Assembly: GCA_031429355.1 (NCBI GenBank)
Contig: JANOZM010000016.1
Span: 248,001-312,000 of the forward strand
Length of the DNA stretch: 64,000 nt
Direction: 5' to 3'
DNA from: JANOZM01 sp031429355
Lineage (GTDB): Bacteria > Pseudomonadota > Gammaproteobacteria > Burkholderiales > Burkholderiaceae_E
The position numbers were made by a program, and so were the translations under genes. The notes under the pieces were generated by a model. The model had not been told where the DNA came from. It did not search any database and saw only the letters and a list, made by a program, of their open reading frames with translations. This document shows, piece by piece, positions 33,563 through 40,318 of this stretch; position 1 is the first letter of the stretch, and every line of letters begins with the position of its first letter.

Positions 33563-35575
33563 ATGTTTGACGCAATTCGTAAACATCAAAAATTACTTCA
33601 GTTTGTTTTGCTCCTCCTCATATTGCCGGCCTTAGTTTTATTTGGGGTTTCTGGTTACGAGCGCGGTAATAACGAACAGGTTCTGGCCAAGGTTGGCGAA
33701 AATACGGTAACCAAGCAAGAGTTTGATCAAGCTCTACAACGTCAACTAGAGCAGTTTCGCCAATTCGCTGGCGCGCAAGCTGACCTATCAATGTTTGACA
33801 CACCAGAATTACGCAAGAGCTTATTAGAGAATTTAATTTCTCGTAAAGCCGCCGATAAATTAGCTGCTGACAGCCGCGTAGTGGTTACTGATCCGATGGT
33901 GCAAACTGCTTTAATGGCAATTCCTGTATTACGTGGGCCTGATGGCAAGTTTGATAACGAAGGCTACAAAGCTCGGTTATCTGGCATCGGACAAACCCCT
34001 GCGATTTTTGAAGCGCAGATGAAAAAAGATATTGCTGCGCAAATGATTCCAGAAGCTTTAGGGCAATCTGGTTTTGGGCCTGAAGCAGTACGTGCACGGG
34101 TTACCGCACTTACGGAAGAAGTAAGAGCAGCAAAACCGTTAACTATTTTGGCATCGACCTATGCCGATAAAGTAGTACCTACTGATGAGCAGTTAAAAGC
34201 TTATTTTGACAAGAATCAAGCTGCGTTTAAAACAGTCGAATCAGCCAAAATTGAATACCTAGTTTTAAACGCTGATGCAATCGCGGCTGGCATTGTATTA
34301 AACGCCGATGATGTCAAAACCTATTACCAGCAAAACAATGCGCGCTACGGCGTTGCTGAACGTCGGCGCGCCAGCCATATTTTCTTTACAGCCACCAAAG
34401 ACGCAAGTGAAGCTGATAAGAAAAAGGCGAAGGATGCTGCGGCTGCAGTTCTTGTTGATCTAAAAAAAGACCCAACTAAATTTGCTGAGTTAGCCAAAGC
34501 AAAATCGCAAGATGCGGGCTCTGCTGATAAAGGTGGCGATCTCGATTTTGTGACCAAAGAAAATACGCTGCCAGCAATTGCAGAAGCAGCGTTCAAATTG
34601 ACTGAAAATCAGTTTAGCGATGTTGTGCAATCAGATGAAGGGTTTCACATTATTAAATTGACCGCTATTCAAAAGGGTGAAGTGAAGCCTTTTGAGGCGG
34701 TGAAACCGCAAATAGAAGCCGATTTGCGCCGCCAACAGGCAACCAAAAAATTTAGCGAATCAGCCGAAGGTTTTACGAATACGGTTTATGAGCAGGGCGA
34801 TAGTTTAAAACCCGCGGCAGATAAATTTAAGTTGGTGATTCAATCAGCACAAGGCGTGAGTCGTACGGCACCTCAGCCCGGTGCTGGCCCAGTTTTGTCA
34901 AACCCTAAGTTTTTAAAAGCGCTATTTGCTGATGAGGCAATTAAAGGCAAAAAGAATATCGAAGCGATTGAAATTGCTCCGGGCCAATTAGCATCAGCAC
35001 GCATTGTTGATTACACACCGGCCGCGGTTCGACCCTTTGCGGATGTTAAAGCCGAAGTAACTAAGCGAGTTCAGCTGGAAGAAGGTCGCAAACAAGCCAC
35101 TGCTGCTGGTCAGGCAAAACTAAAAGAGTTCCAAGGTGGAGCGGCTGCTAGTGGGTTCGGTGACGGTGTTTTAAGTGTTTCGAGAATTCAAGTGCAAGGG
35201 CTTTCTAAACCAGCCGTTGAAGCTATTTTCCGCGCCTCTGCTGTTAAGTTTCCTGCCTTTGTGGGCCTTGAGGATGAGGCTGGATATACGGTTTATCAGG
35301 TCCTTAGTAGCAAGGTGGGCGACTCGCCCGAAGTTGCACAGCGTAAAGCCCAAATCGAGGCGCGTGCTGACTCTAGTTTTGTTCAACAAGAGTTTGTAGC
35401 GTTTACTGAAAGTTTGAAGGCGCGCAGTGGTGTTAAGCGTACAGATGCGTTGATTGCTAGTACGTTAGGTAAAACTGGCGATGCAGCGGATGCAAAAACC
35501 GGTGATGCTAAAGCTGGCGATTCTAAGGGTGGTGATTCTAAAGCTGCCACCTCAAAAGCAGGCGAATCCAAGTAA
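33563..35575 (+). CDS. ppiD: Peptidyl-prolyl cis-trans isomerase PpiD (membrane-anchored SurA N-like chaperone)
   Basis: A 670-residue protein: MFDAIRKHQKLLQFVLLLL begins the single N-terminal membrane anchor (residues ~13-33); the SurA-like chaperone part follows; a parvulin domain starts at RRRASHIFF and includes AGSADKGGDLDFVTK and GFHIIKLTAI. It helps proteins leaving the Sec translocon fold in the periplasm. I start at the ATG at 33563 (AGGT upstream); the frame is open further upstream but runs through the tRNA-Asp gene. The last ~35 residues are K-A-G-D-S type pentapeptide repeats encoded by a 15-bp tandem array that continues past the stop codon. Confidence 0.93.
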   Translation: MFDAIRKHQKLLQFVLLLLILPALVLFGVSGYERGNNEQVLAKVGENTVTKQEFDQALQRQLEQFRQFAGAQADLSMFDTPELRKSLLENLISRKAADKLAADSRVVVTDPMVQTALMAIPVLRGPDGKFDNEGYKARLSGIGQTPAIFEAQMKKDIAAQMIPEALGQSGFGPEAVRARVTALTEEVRAAKPLTILASTYADKVVPTDEQLKAYFDKNQAAFKTVESAKIEYLVLNADAIAAGIVLNADDVKTYYQQNNARYGVAERRRASHIFFTATKDASEADKKKAKDAAAAVLVDLKKDPTKFAELAKAKSQDAGSADKGGDLDFVTKENTLPAIAEAAFKLTENQFSDVVQSDEGFHIIKLTAIQKGEVKPFEAVKPQIEADLRRQQATKKFSESAEGFTNTVYEQGDSLKPAADKFKLVIQSAQGVSRTAPQPGAGPVLSNPKFLKALFADEAIKGKKNIEAIEIAPGQLASARIVDYTPAAVRPFADVKAEVTKRVQLEEGRKQATAAGQAKLKEFQGGAAASGFGDGVLSVSRIQVQGLSKPAVEAIFRASAVKFPAFVGLEDEAGYTVYQVLSSKVGDSPEVAQRKAQIEARADSSFVQQEFVAFTESLKARSGVKRTDALIASTLGKTGDAADAKTGDAKAGDSKGGDSKAATSKAGESK

Positions 35576-35631
35576 TTCGAGCTCAGGTAATTCGAACCTA
35601 GGTAAGTCGAACCTAGGTAAGTCGAACCCAA
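35471..35631. repeat. 15-bp tandem array running through the ppiD stop codon
   Basis: About ten imperfect units, in register apart from one 9-bp partial unit: K-T-G-D-A, A-D-A, K-T-G-D-A, K-A-G-D-S, K-G-G-D-S, K-A-A-T-S, K-A-G-E-S in the coding part, then a unit where AAG is followed by TAA (stop), then AGGTAATTCGAACCT, AGGTAAGTCGAACCT and AGGTAAGTCGAACCC outside the gene. The stop codon is itself part of a repeat unit. Confidence 0.92.
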
Positions 35632-35639
35632 GGCGGCTG

Positions 35640-36743
35640 CTACAAATTAATTAGTTCCGAGTCCGATTTTAGTATCGACTCGACTGAGTTTGCCGCAAGA
35701 TCAATTGCTGCATTAATTTGAAGTGCAGTGCTGCCTAAGTGCTCTACAGTTACAACACCGTTTGGCATGTGGATCGTGTAGTTTCGGTCGATTGCACGAT
35801 CGTAGGCGGGGTCGTAATGCTCTGACAGCAACGCTCCAACAAAACTTTGCCAATTGCCCGCCGTAGCTAACTGTTTCCACGCTGATATTTTTTCATTTCC
35901 GTGTAAACCCACCAAGCAATCTATTTGTTCAAACAACACGCCGCTGTTTTTTACAAAATAATCGTAATCATTTAATAAATAATCGACACGCCAAGCAAGC
36001 GGCGCGTTAATAGTGATGACGCTTCCGCTGCGAATGTTGTCCATCAAGGTATCGGGTATATGTACCTTGCCGACCTTTTTGCTTTCTGCTTCGACAAAAA
36101 CGGGGCGCGATAAATCAAACTGATTGAGCGCTGACCACAATAGCGATTCGAACTGTTTTTGCGACGGTTGTTCGACATTGGGCAAATCACCCAAAACCGA
36201 GCCTTTGTGCTGGGCTAAATCTTCTAGATCTAGCACTTGCTGGCCGCGCTTAGCCAAGGCTTGAAGGATTAGGCTCTTGGCCGTGCCAGTGCGACCCGCT
36301 AAGACGATAAAACGTACAGTGGGTGGCGTACTAAGACTGTCGATCACAAAGCGTCTATAAGACTTGTAACCGCCGTCTAAAACGTGCGTATGCCAACCGA
36401 CGCGGGCCAAAATAGTCGCTAACGAATTCGAGCGTTGACCGCCACGCCAGCAATAAATTAGCGGTTTCCATTGCCGCGAGCGTTGGGCAAGCTCGGTTTC
36501 TAAATAATGCGCAATGTTACGAGCCACTAACGGCGCGCCAAAAAGCGAACCTGCGAACGCACCGTCCACTTTGTGTTTTAAACCAACCTCGTGACGTTGT
36601 TCGTCCGTTAGAACGGGCAAGTTGATACTGCCGGGAATTCGATCTTCATTAAATTCGCTGGGACTTCGCACATCAATAATGGTGTCGAACTGTTTTAACT
36701 GTTCAGCGAAATTGGCAATAACTAAAGGTTGGGCTTGGCGCAT
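35640..36743 (-). CDS. mnmH: tRNA 2-selenouridine synthase MnmH (SelU)
   Basis: A 367-residue protein with an N-terminal rhodanese domain (FDTIIDVRSPSEFNEDRIPG; active Cys in YCWRGGQRSNSLA near residue 98) and a C-terminal P-loop domain (Walker A LAGRTGTAKSLILQAL). It replaces sulfur by selenium in the wobble 2-thiouridine of tRNAs through a geranylated intermediate. selD, which would make selenophosphate, is not in this window. Convergent with ppiD and divergent from the DUF1178 gene. Confidence 0.93.
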   Translation of the reverse strand: MRQAQPLVIANFAEQLKQFDTIIDVRSPSEFNEDRIPGSINLPVLTDEQRHEVGLKHKVDGAFAGSLFGAPLVARNIAHYLETELAQRSRQWKPLIYCWRGGQRSNSLATILARVGWHTHVLDGGYKSYRRFVIDSLSTPPTVRFIVLAGRTGTAKSLILQALAKRGQQVLDLEDLAQHKGSVLGDLPNVEQPSQKQFESLLWSALNQFDLSRPVFVEAESKKVGKVHIPDTLMDNIRSGSVITINAPLAWRVDYLLNDYDYFVKNSGVLFEQIDCLVGLHGNEKISAWKQLATAGNWQSFVGALLSEHYDPAYDRAIDRNYTIHMPNGVVTVEHLGSTALQINAAIDLAANSVESILKSDSELINL

Positions 36744-36853
36744 AGTCTATTTTCGCATAGCTTGAAATATTTCAGATCGACCAAAGATACGCAGTTAAGG
36801 TTGTATGCGTTTTTGCATTTCCGTTTATAGTAATGACTAGGAGCTTTTAAACA

Positions 36854-37432
36854 ATGATCGTATTCAATTTATGCTGCCAACAAAACCATAGCTTCGAGGG
36901 ATGGTTTCGTTCGTCTGGCGATTTTGATGATCAACAGCAACGGGGCCTTTTAGCTTGCCCGGTTTGTGGCAGCGACACCATCGTTAAAAAACTAAGTGCT
37001 CCACGCCTCAATGTTAGTGCTTCGCGCGAGTCGCGTGGTTTAACGGTAAAAGGCGGGCCTGATCGTAACGAATTAAATAAGGCTGCTGCAGTTAAAGAGC
37101 GGGGTGATTCGGCAGCTGTAAATCAAGCGGGGTCTAGTAAAAACGCTCTGGTTGAAAGCGAATCAAAACCGGATTTAGCAAACCAAGTAAAGGGCCCGTC
37201 AATCGAGCAAATGCAGGCGCTTTGGTATCGGATGGCTCGCGAAGTCATTGCCAACACAGAAGATGTTGGCGAAAAATTTGTCGAAGAAGCGCGAAAAATT
37301 CATTATCGCGAAACGCCAGAGCGAGCCATTCGCGGCAAGGCTTCGCGCGAAGAAGTTCAAGAGTTGTCCGAAGAAGGCATTGATATTTATGCAATGCCTA
37401 TTCCCGAATCGCTTAAAGAACCTTTGCAGTAA
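36854..37432 (+). CDS. DUF1178 family protein
   Basis: A 192-residue protein that begins MIVFNLCCQQNHSFEGWF and carries a zinc-ribbon pair (Cys-7/Cys-8 or His-12 area and LACPVCGSDTIVKKLSAPR near residue 36), the signature of DUF1178. The middle is low-complexity, and the conserved C-terminal part reads GEKFVEEARKIHYRETPERAIRGKAS. The function is unknown; it is common in alpha- and betaproteobacteria. It marks the left border of the accessory region. Confidence 0.88.
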   Translation: MIVFNLCCQQNHSFEGWFRSSGDFDDQQQRGLLACPVCGSDTIVKKLSAPRLNVSASRESRGLTVKGGPDRNELNKAAAVKERGDSAAVNQAGSSKNALVESESKPDLANQVKGPSIEQMQALWYRMAREVIANTEDVGEKFVEEARKIHYRETPERAIRGKASREEVQELSEEGIDIYAMPIPESLKEPLQ

Positions 37433-37490
37433 ATAGGCTGGTTTGTTGGCTTCAATTTGCTAGGGCAGGGCTATTTGTTAGCTATCGATT

Positions 37491-37610
37491 CTAGTAACGC
37501 CAACAAGCGTTCCTCGCGACATGCCCGATGATGCAGACGATGATTATCAACGTCTCTATGCTGATATGCGTATTAATGGTTTCAAGTTCTTGTTCTGATA
37601 TACGGGTCAT
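37491..37610 (-). pseudogene. 5' remnant of a second CHC2-primase gene
   Basis: The minus-strand frame begins MTRISEQELETINTHISIET and stops after 39 residues. The first ~22 codons align with the start of the intact primase at 44812 (MARIPEQELETIKTQVSVQA), with many shared bases, and the ribosome site AAGGTGA is kept. After that the sequence is unrelated and ends in TAG. It faces away from a regulator-antitoxin-PIN cassette exactly as the intact gene does, so it is most simply a deleted cousin. Confidence 0.75.
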
Positions 37611-37648
37611 TTGGCATTCACCTTGCCAAATAAATTTGATGACGGCAT

Positions 37649-37669
37649 AATATACGTTCTTAGTATATT
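37649..37669. promoter_or_regulatory. Palindromic operator candidate before the left regulator gene
   Basis: AATATAC and GTATATT are perfect 7-bp arms with a 7-bp spacer, located between the primase remnant and the regulator gene. A few bases further on, TCAGAGTGATGTC resembles TCAGAGTAGTGTC at 44885, upstream of the second regulator. It is a likely binding site for the HTH protein. Confidence 0.5.
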
Positions 37670-37746
37670 GTGTCAGAGTGATGTCTTCATCAACCTCGTT
37701 TTTATCTTTATCATCCGCTCTGGTCTCCTGATTAAGAGAAATACCC

Positions 37747-38145
37747 ATGCCTAAACGTAAAACCCCTACGATCACTTCTTTTGGCGAACGCCTAGCTAGT
37801 CTGCGCAAAGAGGCTGGCTTTACCCAAGTTGAATTGGCGCTCGAAGTCGGCATCACACAGCGCATGATTGCTTACTACGAAGCACCCAACGCGCCACCGC
37901 CAGCACATTTACTGCCTCAATTGGCGCAAACACTTGGCATCAGCGTCGACGTATTGCTAGGCATGGCAGAACCACGCCGCACCAAGCGCCTAGCAACCAA
38001 TTTCCTTGAACGACGTTTACTGGAAATCGATAAACTCGATCCGCGCGCTAAACGCCAACTCTCAGCTCTGCTCGACACCTTCATCGAAGGCGAGAAGCTC
38101 AAACAACGAATGAACGCGCAACAACCTTCAACCCAAGAGGCTTGA
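37747..38145 (+). CDS. XRE-family helix-turn-helix regulator of the left cassette
   Basis: A 132-residue protein with an N-terminal HTH_3 domain: SFGERLASLRKEAGFTQVEL, VGITQRMIAYYEA and LLPQLAQTLGISVDVLLG (residues ~12-73), then a helical C-terminus ending with KRQLSALLDTFIEGEKL. The same layout and several motifs recur in the regulator at 44928-45323, including the closing L(D)TxxxG/A helix, so the two are paralogues. It is 7 bp ahead of the antitoxin gene and likely represses the cassette and the divergent primase gene. Confidence 0.85.
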   Translation: MPKRKTPTITSFGERLASLRKEAGFTQVELALEVGITQRMIAYYEAPNAPPPAHLLPQLAQTLGISVDVLLGMAEPRRTKRLATNFLERRLLEIDKLDPRAKRQLSALLDTFIEGEKLKQRMNAQQPSTQEA

Positions 38146-38152
38146 GAACATC

Positions 38153-38404
38153 ATGACCACGATTCAAATCGATTTACCCGACGCGCTAGCGCAAGAAGCC
38201 GCGAAGGCAGGCCTGCTAAACTCAGCCGCGTTCGAGAACTTTTTGCGCACCCAATTACGCCTTAAAGCGGGCGAAGCCCTCAGGGCAATGTGGGACCAAG
38301 CGCCGAGCGAAGAACTCACCCCTGAGATCGAACAAATGATTAACCAAGAGGTGCTCACCGTACGCGCCGAACGGCAAGCAGCGCAAACAAAAAAACCTAC
38401 ATAA
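38153..38404 (+). CDS. Antitoxin of the left PIN toxin (ribbon-helix-helix-like)
   Basis: An 83-residue protein starting MTTIQIDLPDALAQEAAKAG, the beta-strand/helix opening typical of ribbon-helix-helix antitoxins. The C-terminal half is acidic and then basic (ELTPEIEQMINQEV...). It lies between the HTH gene and the PIN gene with short spacings, so the call relies on operon context. It should bind and neutralise the PIN protein. Confidence 0.78.
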   Translation: MTTIQIDLPDALAQEAAKAGLLNSAAFENFLRTQLRLKAGEALRAMWDQAPSEELTPEIEQMINQEVLTVRAERQAAQTKKPT

Positions 38405-38436
38405 CTTTTTATTAACCAACAGGTTCAAATCTTTGC

Positions 38437-38862
38437 ATGCGGCTTGTCCTTGACACCAACACCATTATTTCTGGCTTCTTGTGGACTGGGTTACCCAACC
38501 AATTAATCGACCAAGCAACCATGCCCGAATGTGCCTTTACGCTCTATACCAGTAACGCACTTTTAGGCGAACTCGGGCGCACCTTGCATAAACCCAAGTT
38601 CGACAAACGCTTGGCACTTTTTCGTGTAACACCGGCACAATTGGTCGAGCAATATCGCGCAATCGCTATGACGGTCGAACCAACCTCAGTTCCACGCGTC
38701 GTGCCAAACGATTCCGACGACGATCAAGTGGTCGCGGCGGCCGTTGCCGCACAGGCCAATTTTATTATCTCAGGCAACACTCGACATCTAACACCGCTAA
38801 GCGTTTACAACGGCATTACCGTATTGACCGTGCGCCAATGGATCGAACGCATCGCATCTTGA
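38437..38862 (+). CDS. PIN-domain toxin (COG1569-like) of the left cassette
   Basis: A 141-residue PIN protein: MRLVLDTNTIISGFLW, then LGELGRTLHKPKFD, then the acidic DSDDDQVVAAAVAAQANFIISGNTRHL and a final LTVRQWI. This is the branch annotated as putative toxin component, PIN family, and it is different from the PIN proteins at 5506 and 45638. It probably acts as an RNase. It ends 2 bp from the stop of the convergent hypothetical gene. Confidence 0.87.
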   Translation: MRLVLDTNTIISGFLWTGLPNQLIDQATMPECAFTLYTSNALLGELGRTLHKPKFDKRLALFRVTPAQLVEQYRAIAMTVEPTSVPRVVPNDSDDDQVVAAAVAAQANFIISGNTRHLTPLSVYNGITVLTVRQWIERIAS

Positions 38863-38863
38863 A

Positions 38864-39424
38864 TTAGCTCTTCCTTTGCCGCCACTCAAGGAATTCGACG
38901 ACCGGCCATAAATGACAATTAGAGCGCACTGGAATACCAAAGATAAAGGCTCCGACGGCTCCTCCAGTGAATGAATATAGCCAGTAATCTACAGGTGGTG
39001 GCGCTGCGATTAACCCCGCGAAACCGAGACCGGTCGCAGCAATTGAGATCGACCAGCAAAGGAAATAAATGCGTTTCGCTTTTTCGCTAAGAGATCTATT
39101 CGATACGATTTCAACTTTTCTTGGGCTTACTACTCCATTTTTACCGCCGCCAGTAAACCTAGCTGCGGGTACGACGTCGGTTGGGTTTAAATTAATGTCT
39201 TGGGGGTTGGAACCGCCGACGCCTGGGGGCGTTTTGTATGACATCGCCGGGTTGGCTCTTCCAGCAGTTGGCGCCCCGTTAAGATATGCTCGCGTGGAGT
39301 TTGAGTTTACATTCACGCTTTTGCACGAAATATACAAACCGACCTTAGTTCCGAGAATAGATGCGTATCGGACCAATTGTCCGATGCCCCGAAAGTGCGA
39401 CTGATGGATAGATCTGCACCCCAT
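38864..39424 (-). CDS. Orphan protein with two C-terminal membrane segments, unknown; probably 5'-truncated or frameshifted
   Basis: The minus-strand frame of 186 residues has a Gly/Pro/Asn-rich central part (residues ~45-110) and two hydrophobic stretches near the end (IYFLCWSISIAATGLGFAGL and LYSFTGGAVGAFIFGI). The first ~30 residues look unlike protein, whereas an overlapping frame (39313-39585) looks more natural there, so a frameshift around 39380-39420 is likely. I do not recognise a family. A role as a toxin C-terminus or its partner is only a guess from its place in the element. Confidence 0.45.
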   Translation of the reverse strand: MGCRSIHQSHFRGIGQLVRYASILGTKVGLYISCKSVNVNSNSTRAYLNGAPTAGRANPAMSYKTPPGVGGSNPQDINLNPTDVVPAARFTGGGKNGVVSPRKVEIVSNRSLSEKAKRIYFLCWSISIAATGLGFAGLIAAPPPVDYWLYSFTGGAVGAFIFGIPVRSNCHLWPVVEFLEWRQRKS

Positions 39425-39585
39425 TTGCGACTAGCCGCCTTTTCTTCGGCAGTCTCTGTCCAAGATTTAAGTCCGGTTGCACGAGCTTCAGCTTGAGTCA
39501 TCTGGTTAAAGAGATACTCAAGTAGCCCCGACACGATTTCATCGTAGTTGGCAGCATTTTCTTGAGGCAATTCAACAGCTTGCAA
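39313..39585 (-). pseudogene. Orphan C-terminal coding fragment with a YLFNQ motif
   Basis: A 90-residue frame without a convincing start (a TTG preceded directly by open frame back to a TAG). It reads ...YDEIVSGLLEYLFNQMTQAEAR and continues plausibly to KWGADLSIS, after which the other frame (38864-39424) is the better protein. The YLFNQ codons coincide with a 14-bp sequence that also occurs at 47016-47029. Likely a fragment of a larger gene split by a frameshift. Confidence 0.45.
39503..39516 (+). repeat. 14-bp direct repeat, left copy
   Basis: TGGTTAAAGAGATA, perfectly repeated at 47016-47029. The two copies bracket the structured region, recombinase, primase, regulator, toxin-antitoxin and orphan toxin genes. 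They may be recombination core sites or a shared codon block (YLFNQ on the minus strand). Confidence 0.7.
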
Positions 39586-39743
39586 ACTAAAGTAGAAGAC
39601 GCACCTCGCAGGTTGTTGAACAATTTTTTCCTAGACACGCATTTTGGCCGTGCTCGCGCGTATTAGCAACCCTTTTTGTGGGTACGTTTTTTTCCTTAGC
39701 CGCTGGCCTTTTTTTCGTTCGTGCTCTACCGCTGCCACTTCGG

Positions 39744-39799
39744 GTCAAGGGCGCGCCAAGTGTCAACGCAGGCGCGAGGCGGTGGCCTGAACCCTTGAC
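39744..39799. repeat. Inverted repeat 1 of the structured region
   Basis: GTCAAGGG (39744-39751) and CCCTTGAC (39792-39799) are perfect 8-bp arms, with an inner GCGCC/GGCGC pairing. Confidence 0.8.
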
Positions 39800-39826
39800 G
39801 CGCAAGAACACTTCACCCTGTCGTAT

Positions 39827-39859
39827 GGCGAGCAGGCCGCACTTTGCGGCTTGCTCGCC
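39827..39859. repeat. Inverted repeat 2 of the structured region (very stable hairpin)
   Basis: GGCGAGCAGGCCGCA pairs with TGCGGCTTGCTCGCC over 15 positions with a single G-U in RNA and a 3-base loop. Confidence 0.92.
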
Positions 39860-39919
39860 GTGCAAGCTGGGGGTTCAGTTTTTAGGGTTTGCCTTTTCGT
39901 GCCTTGGCTTTTTTCCTTC

Positions 39920-39945
39920 GTGGTGACGGCGCTAGCCGTGACCAC
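39920..39945. repeat. Inverted repeat 3 of the structured region
   Basis: GTGGTGACGGC and GCCGTGACCAC pair over 11 positions with one G-G mismatch around a GCTA loop. Confidence 0.85.
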
Positions 39946-39961
39946 ACCAGCTAGTCTTTAA

Positions 39962-39988
39962 AGGCCCCATCGCGTTGCGCGTTGGGGC
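39962..39988. repeat. Inverted repeat 4 of the structured region
   Basis: GGCCCCA/TGGGGCC outer stem and CGCG/CGCG inner stem with a TTG loop. On the minus strand it is followed by TTTAAA, so it may also work as a weak terminator. Confidence 0.9.
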
Positions 39989-40010
39989 CGGTGGGGGTGG
40001 CGGGGCGACA

Positions 40011-40127
40011 GACATAACGTGGGTTCTGCGAACCCGCCAGGGCGCGTAGGGCCCAGCCCGGAGCGGTGCGGACACCAAGCAAACCTTGTTTGCGACTGGC
40101 CGTACTTTGCAGAACAGCTCGTTATGT
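40011..40127 (-). repeat. Nested imperfect palindrome of 117 bp, attC-like in layout
   Basis: Outer arms ACATAACG/CGTTATGT (40011-40018 and 40120-40127), then after 4-5 unpaired bases TTCTGC/GCAGAA, then GCCAG/CTGGC further in, and an inner CAAAC-CTT-GTTTG hairpin. Two short paired boxes separated by a small unpaired spacer, closing a long variable loop, is the layout of integron attC sites (R and L boxes). GTTATGT differs from the attC core GTTRRRY at one position. Confidence 0.6.
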
Positions 40128-40147
40128 TAAATGCCGACAGGCATTTA
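40128..40147. repeat. Inverted repeat 5 of the structured region
   Basis: TAAATGCC and GGCATTTA pair perfectly over 8 bp around a GACA tetraloop, directly adjoining the attC-like palindrome. Confidence 0.9.
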
Positions 40148-40155
40148 CCCCAGAA

Positions 40156-40195
40156 CCCCCACAGACGCCGTGCCGGCTCAATGCCGGCGCGGGGG
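40156..40195. repeat. Inverted repeat 6 of the structured region
   Basis: CCCCC/GGGGG outer pairing and GCCGGC-TCAAT-GCCGGC inner hairpin. A further CGCTTGC/GCAAGCG pair lies at 40263-40288. Confidence 0.85.
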
Positions 40196-40318
40196 CTCAT
40201 CACAGGTGCCTACGGTAGTGCTGTTTTTTGTTGCGCTGGCACGGGGCCTAGAGACGGCGCGGCGCTTGCGGTTTTTAGCTTGCAAGCGACGTGACGGAAC
40301 GGGTTCAGGTGTAGAAGG

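Larger units (their letters stand above)
39586..40318 (-). ncRNA. ~730-bp GC-rich gene-free region made of strong hairpins, downstream of the recombinase gene
   Basis: No frame here reads as protein; the short frames are Arg/Pro/Gly-rich shadows. Instead the region holds at least seven strong inverted repeats in a row, listed separately, with higher GC content than the flanks. It follows the recombinase gene on the same strand with no gap. It could be a structured RNA made as the 3' part of the primase-recombinase transcript, a single-strand replication origin for the element, or a folded recombination site. I cannot decide between these, and the ncRNA type is a working label. Confidence 0.5.

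Noticed and set aside
37611..37865. Minus-strand frame continuing upstream of the primase remnant
   Set aside because: It overlaps the HTH gene and the operator region in antisense; likeness to the intact primase starts only at the ATG at 37610.
40011..40127. A true integron cassette array
   Set aside because: Only one attC-like structure is present, there are no small promoterless cassettes in series, and the recombinase shows no IntI-specific segment that I can recognise. Kept only as an attC-like finding.
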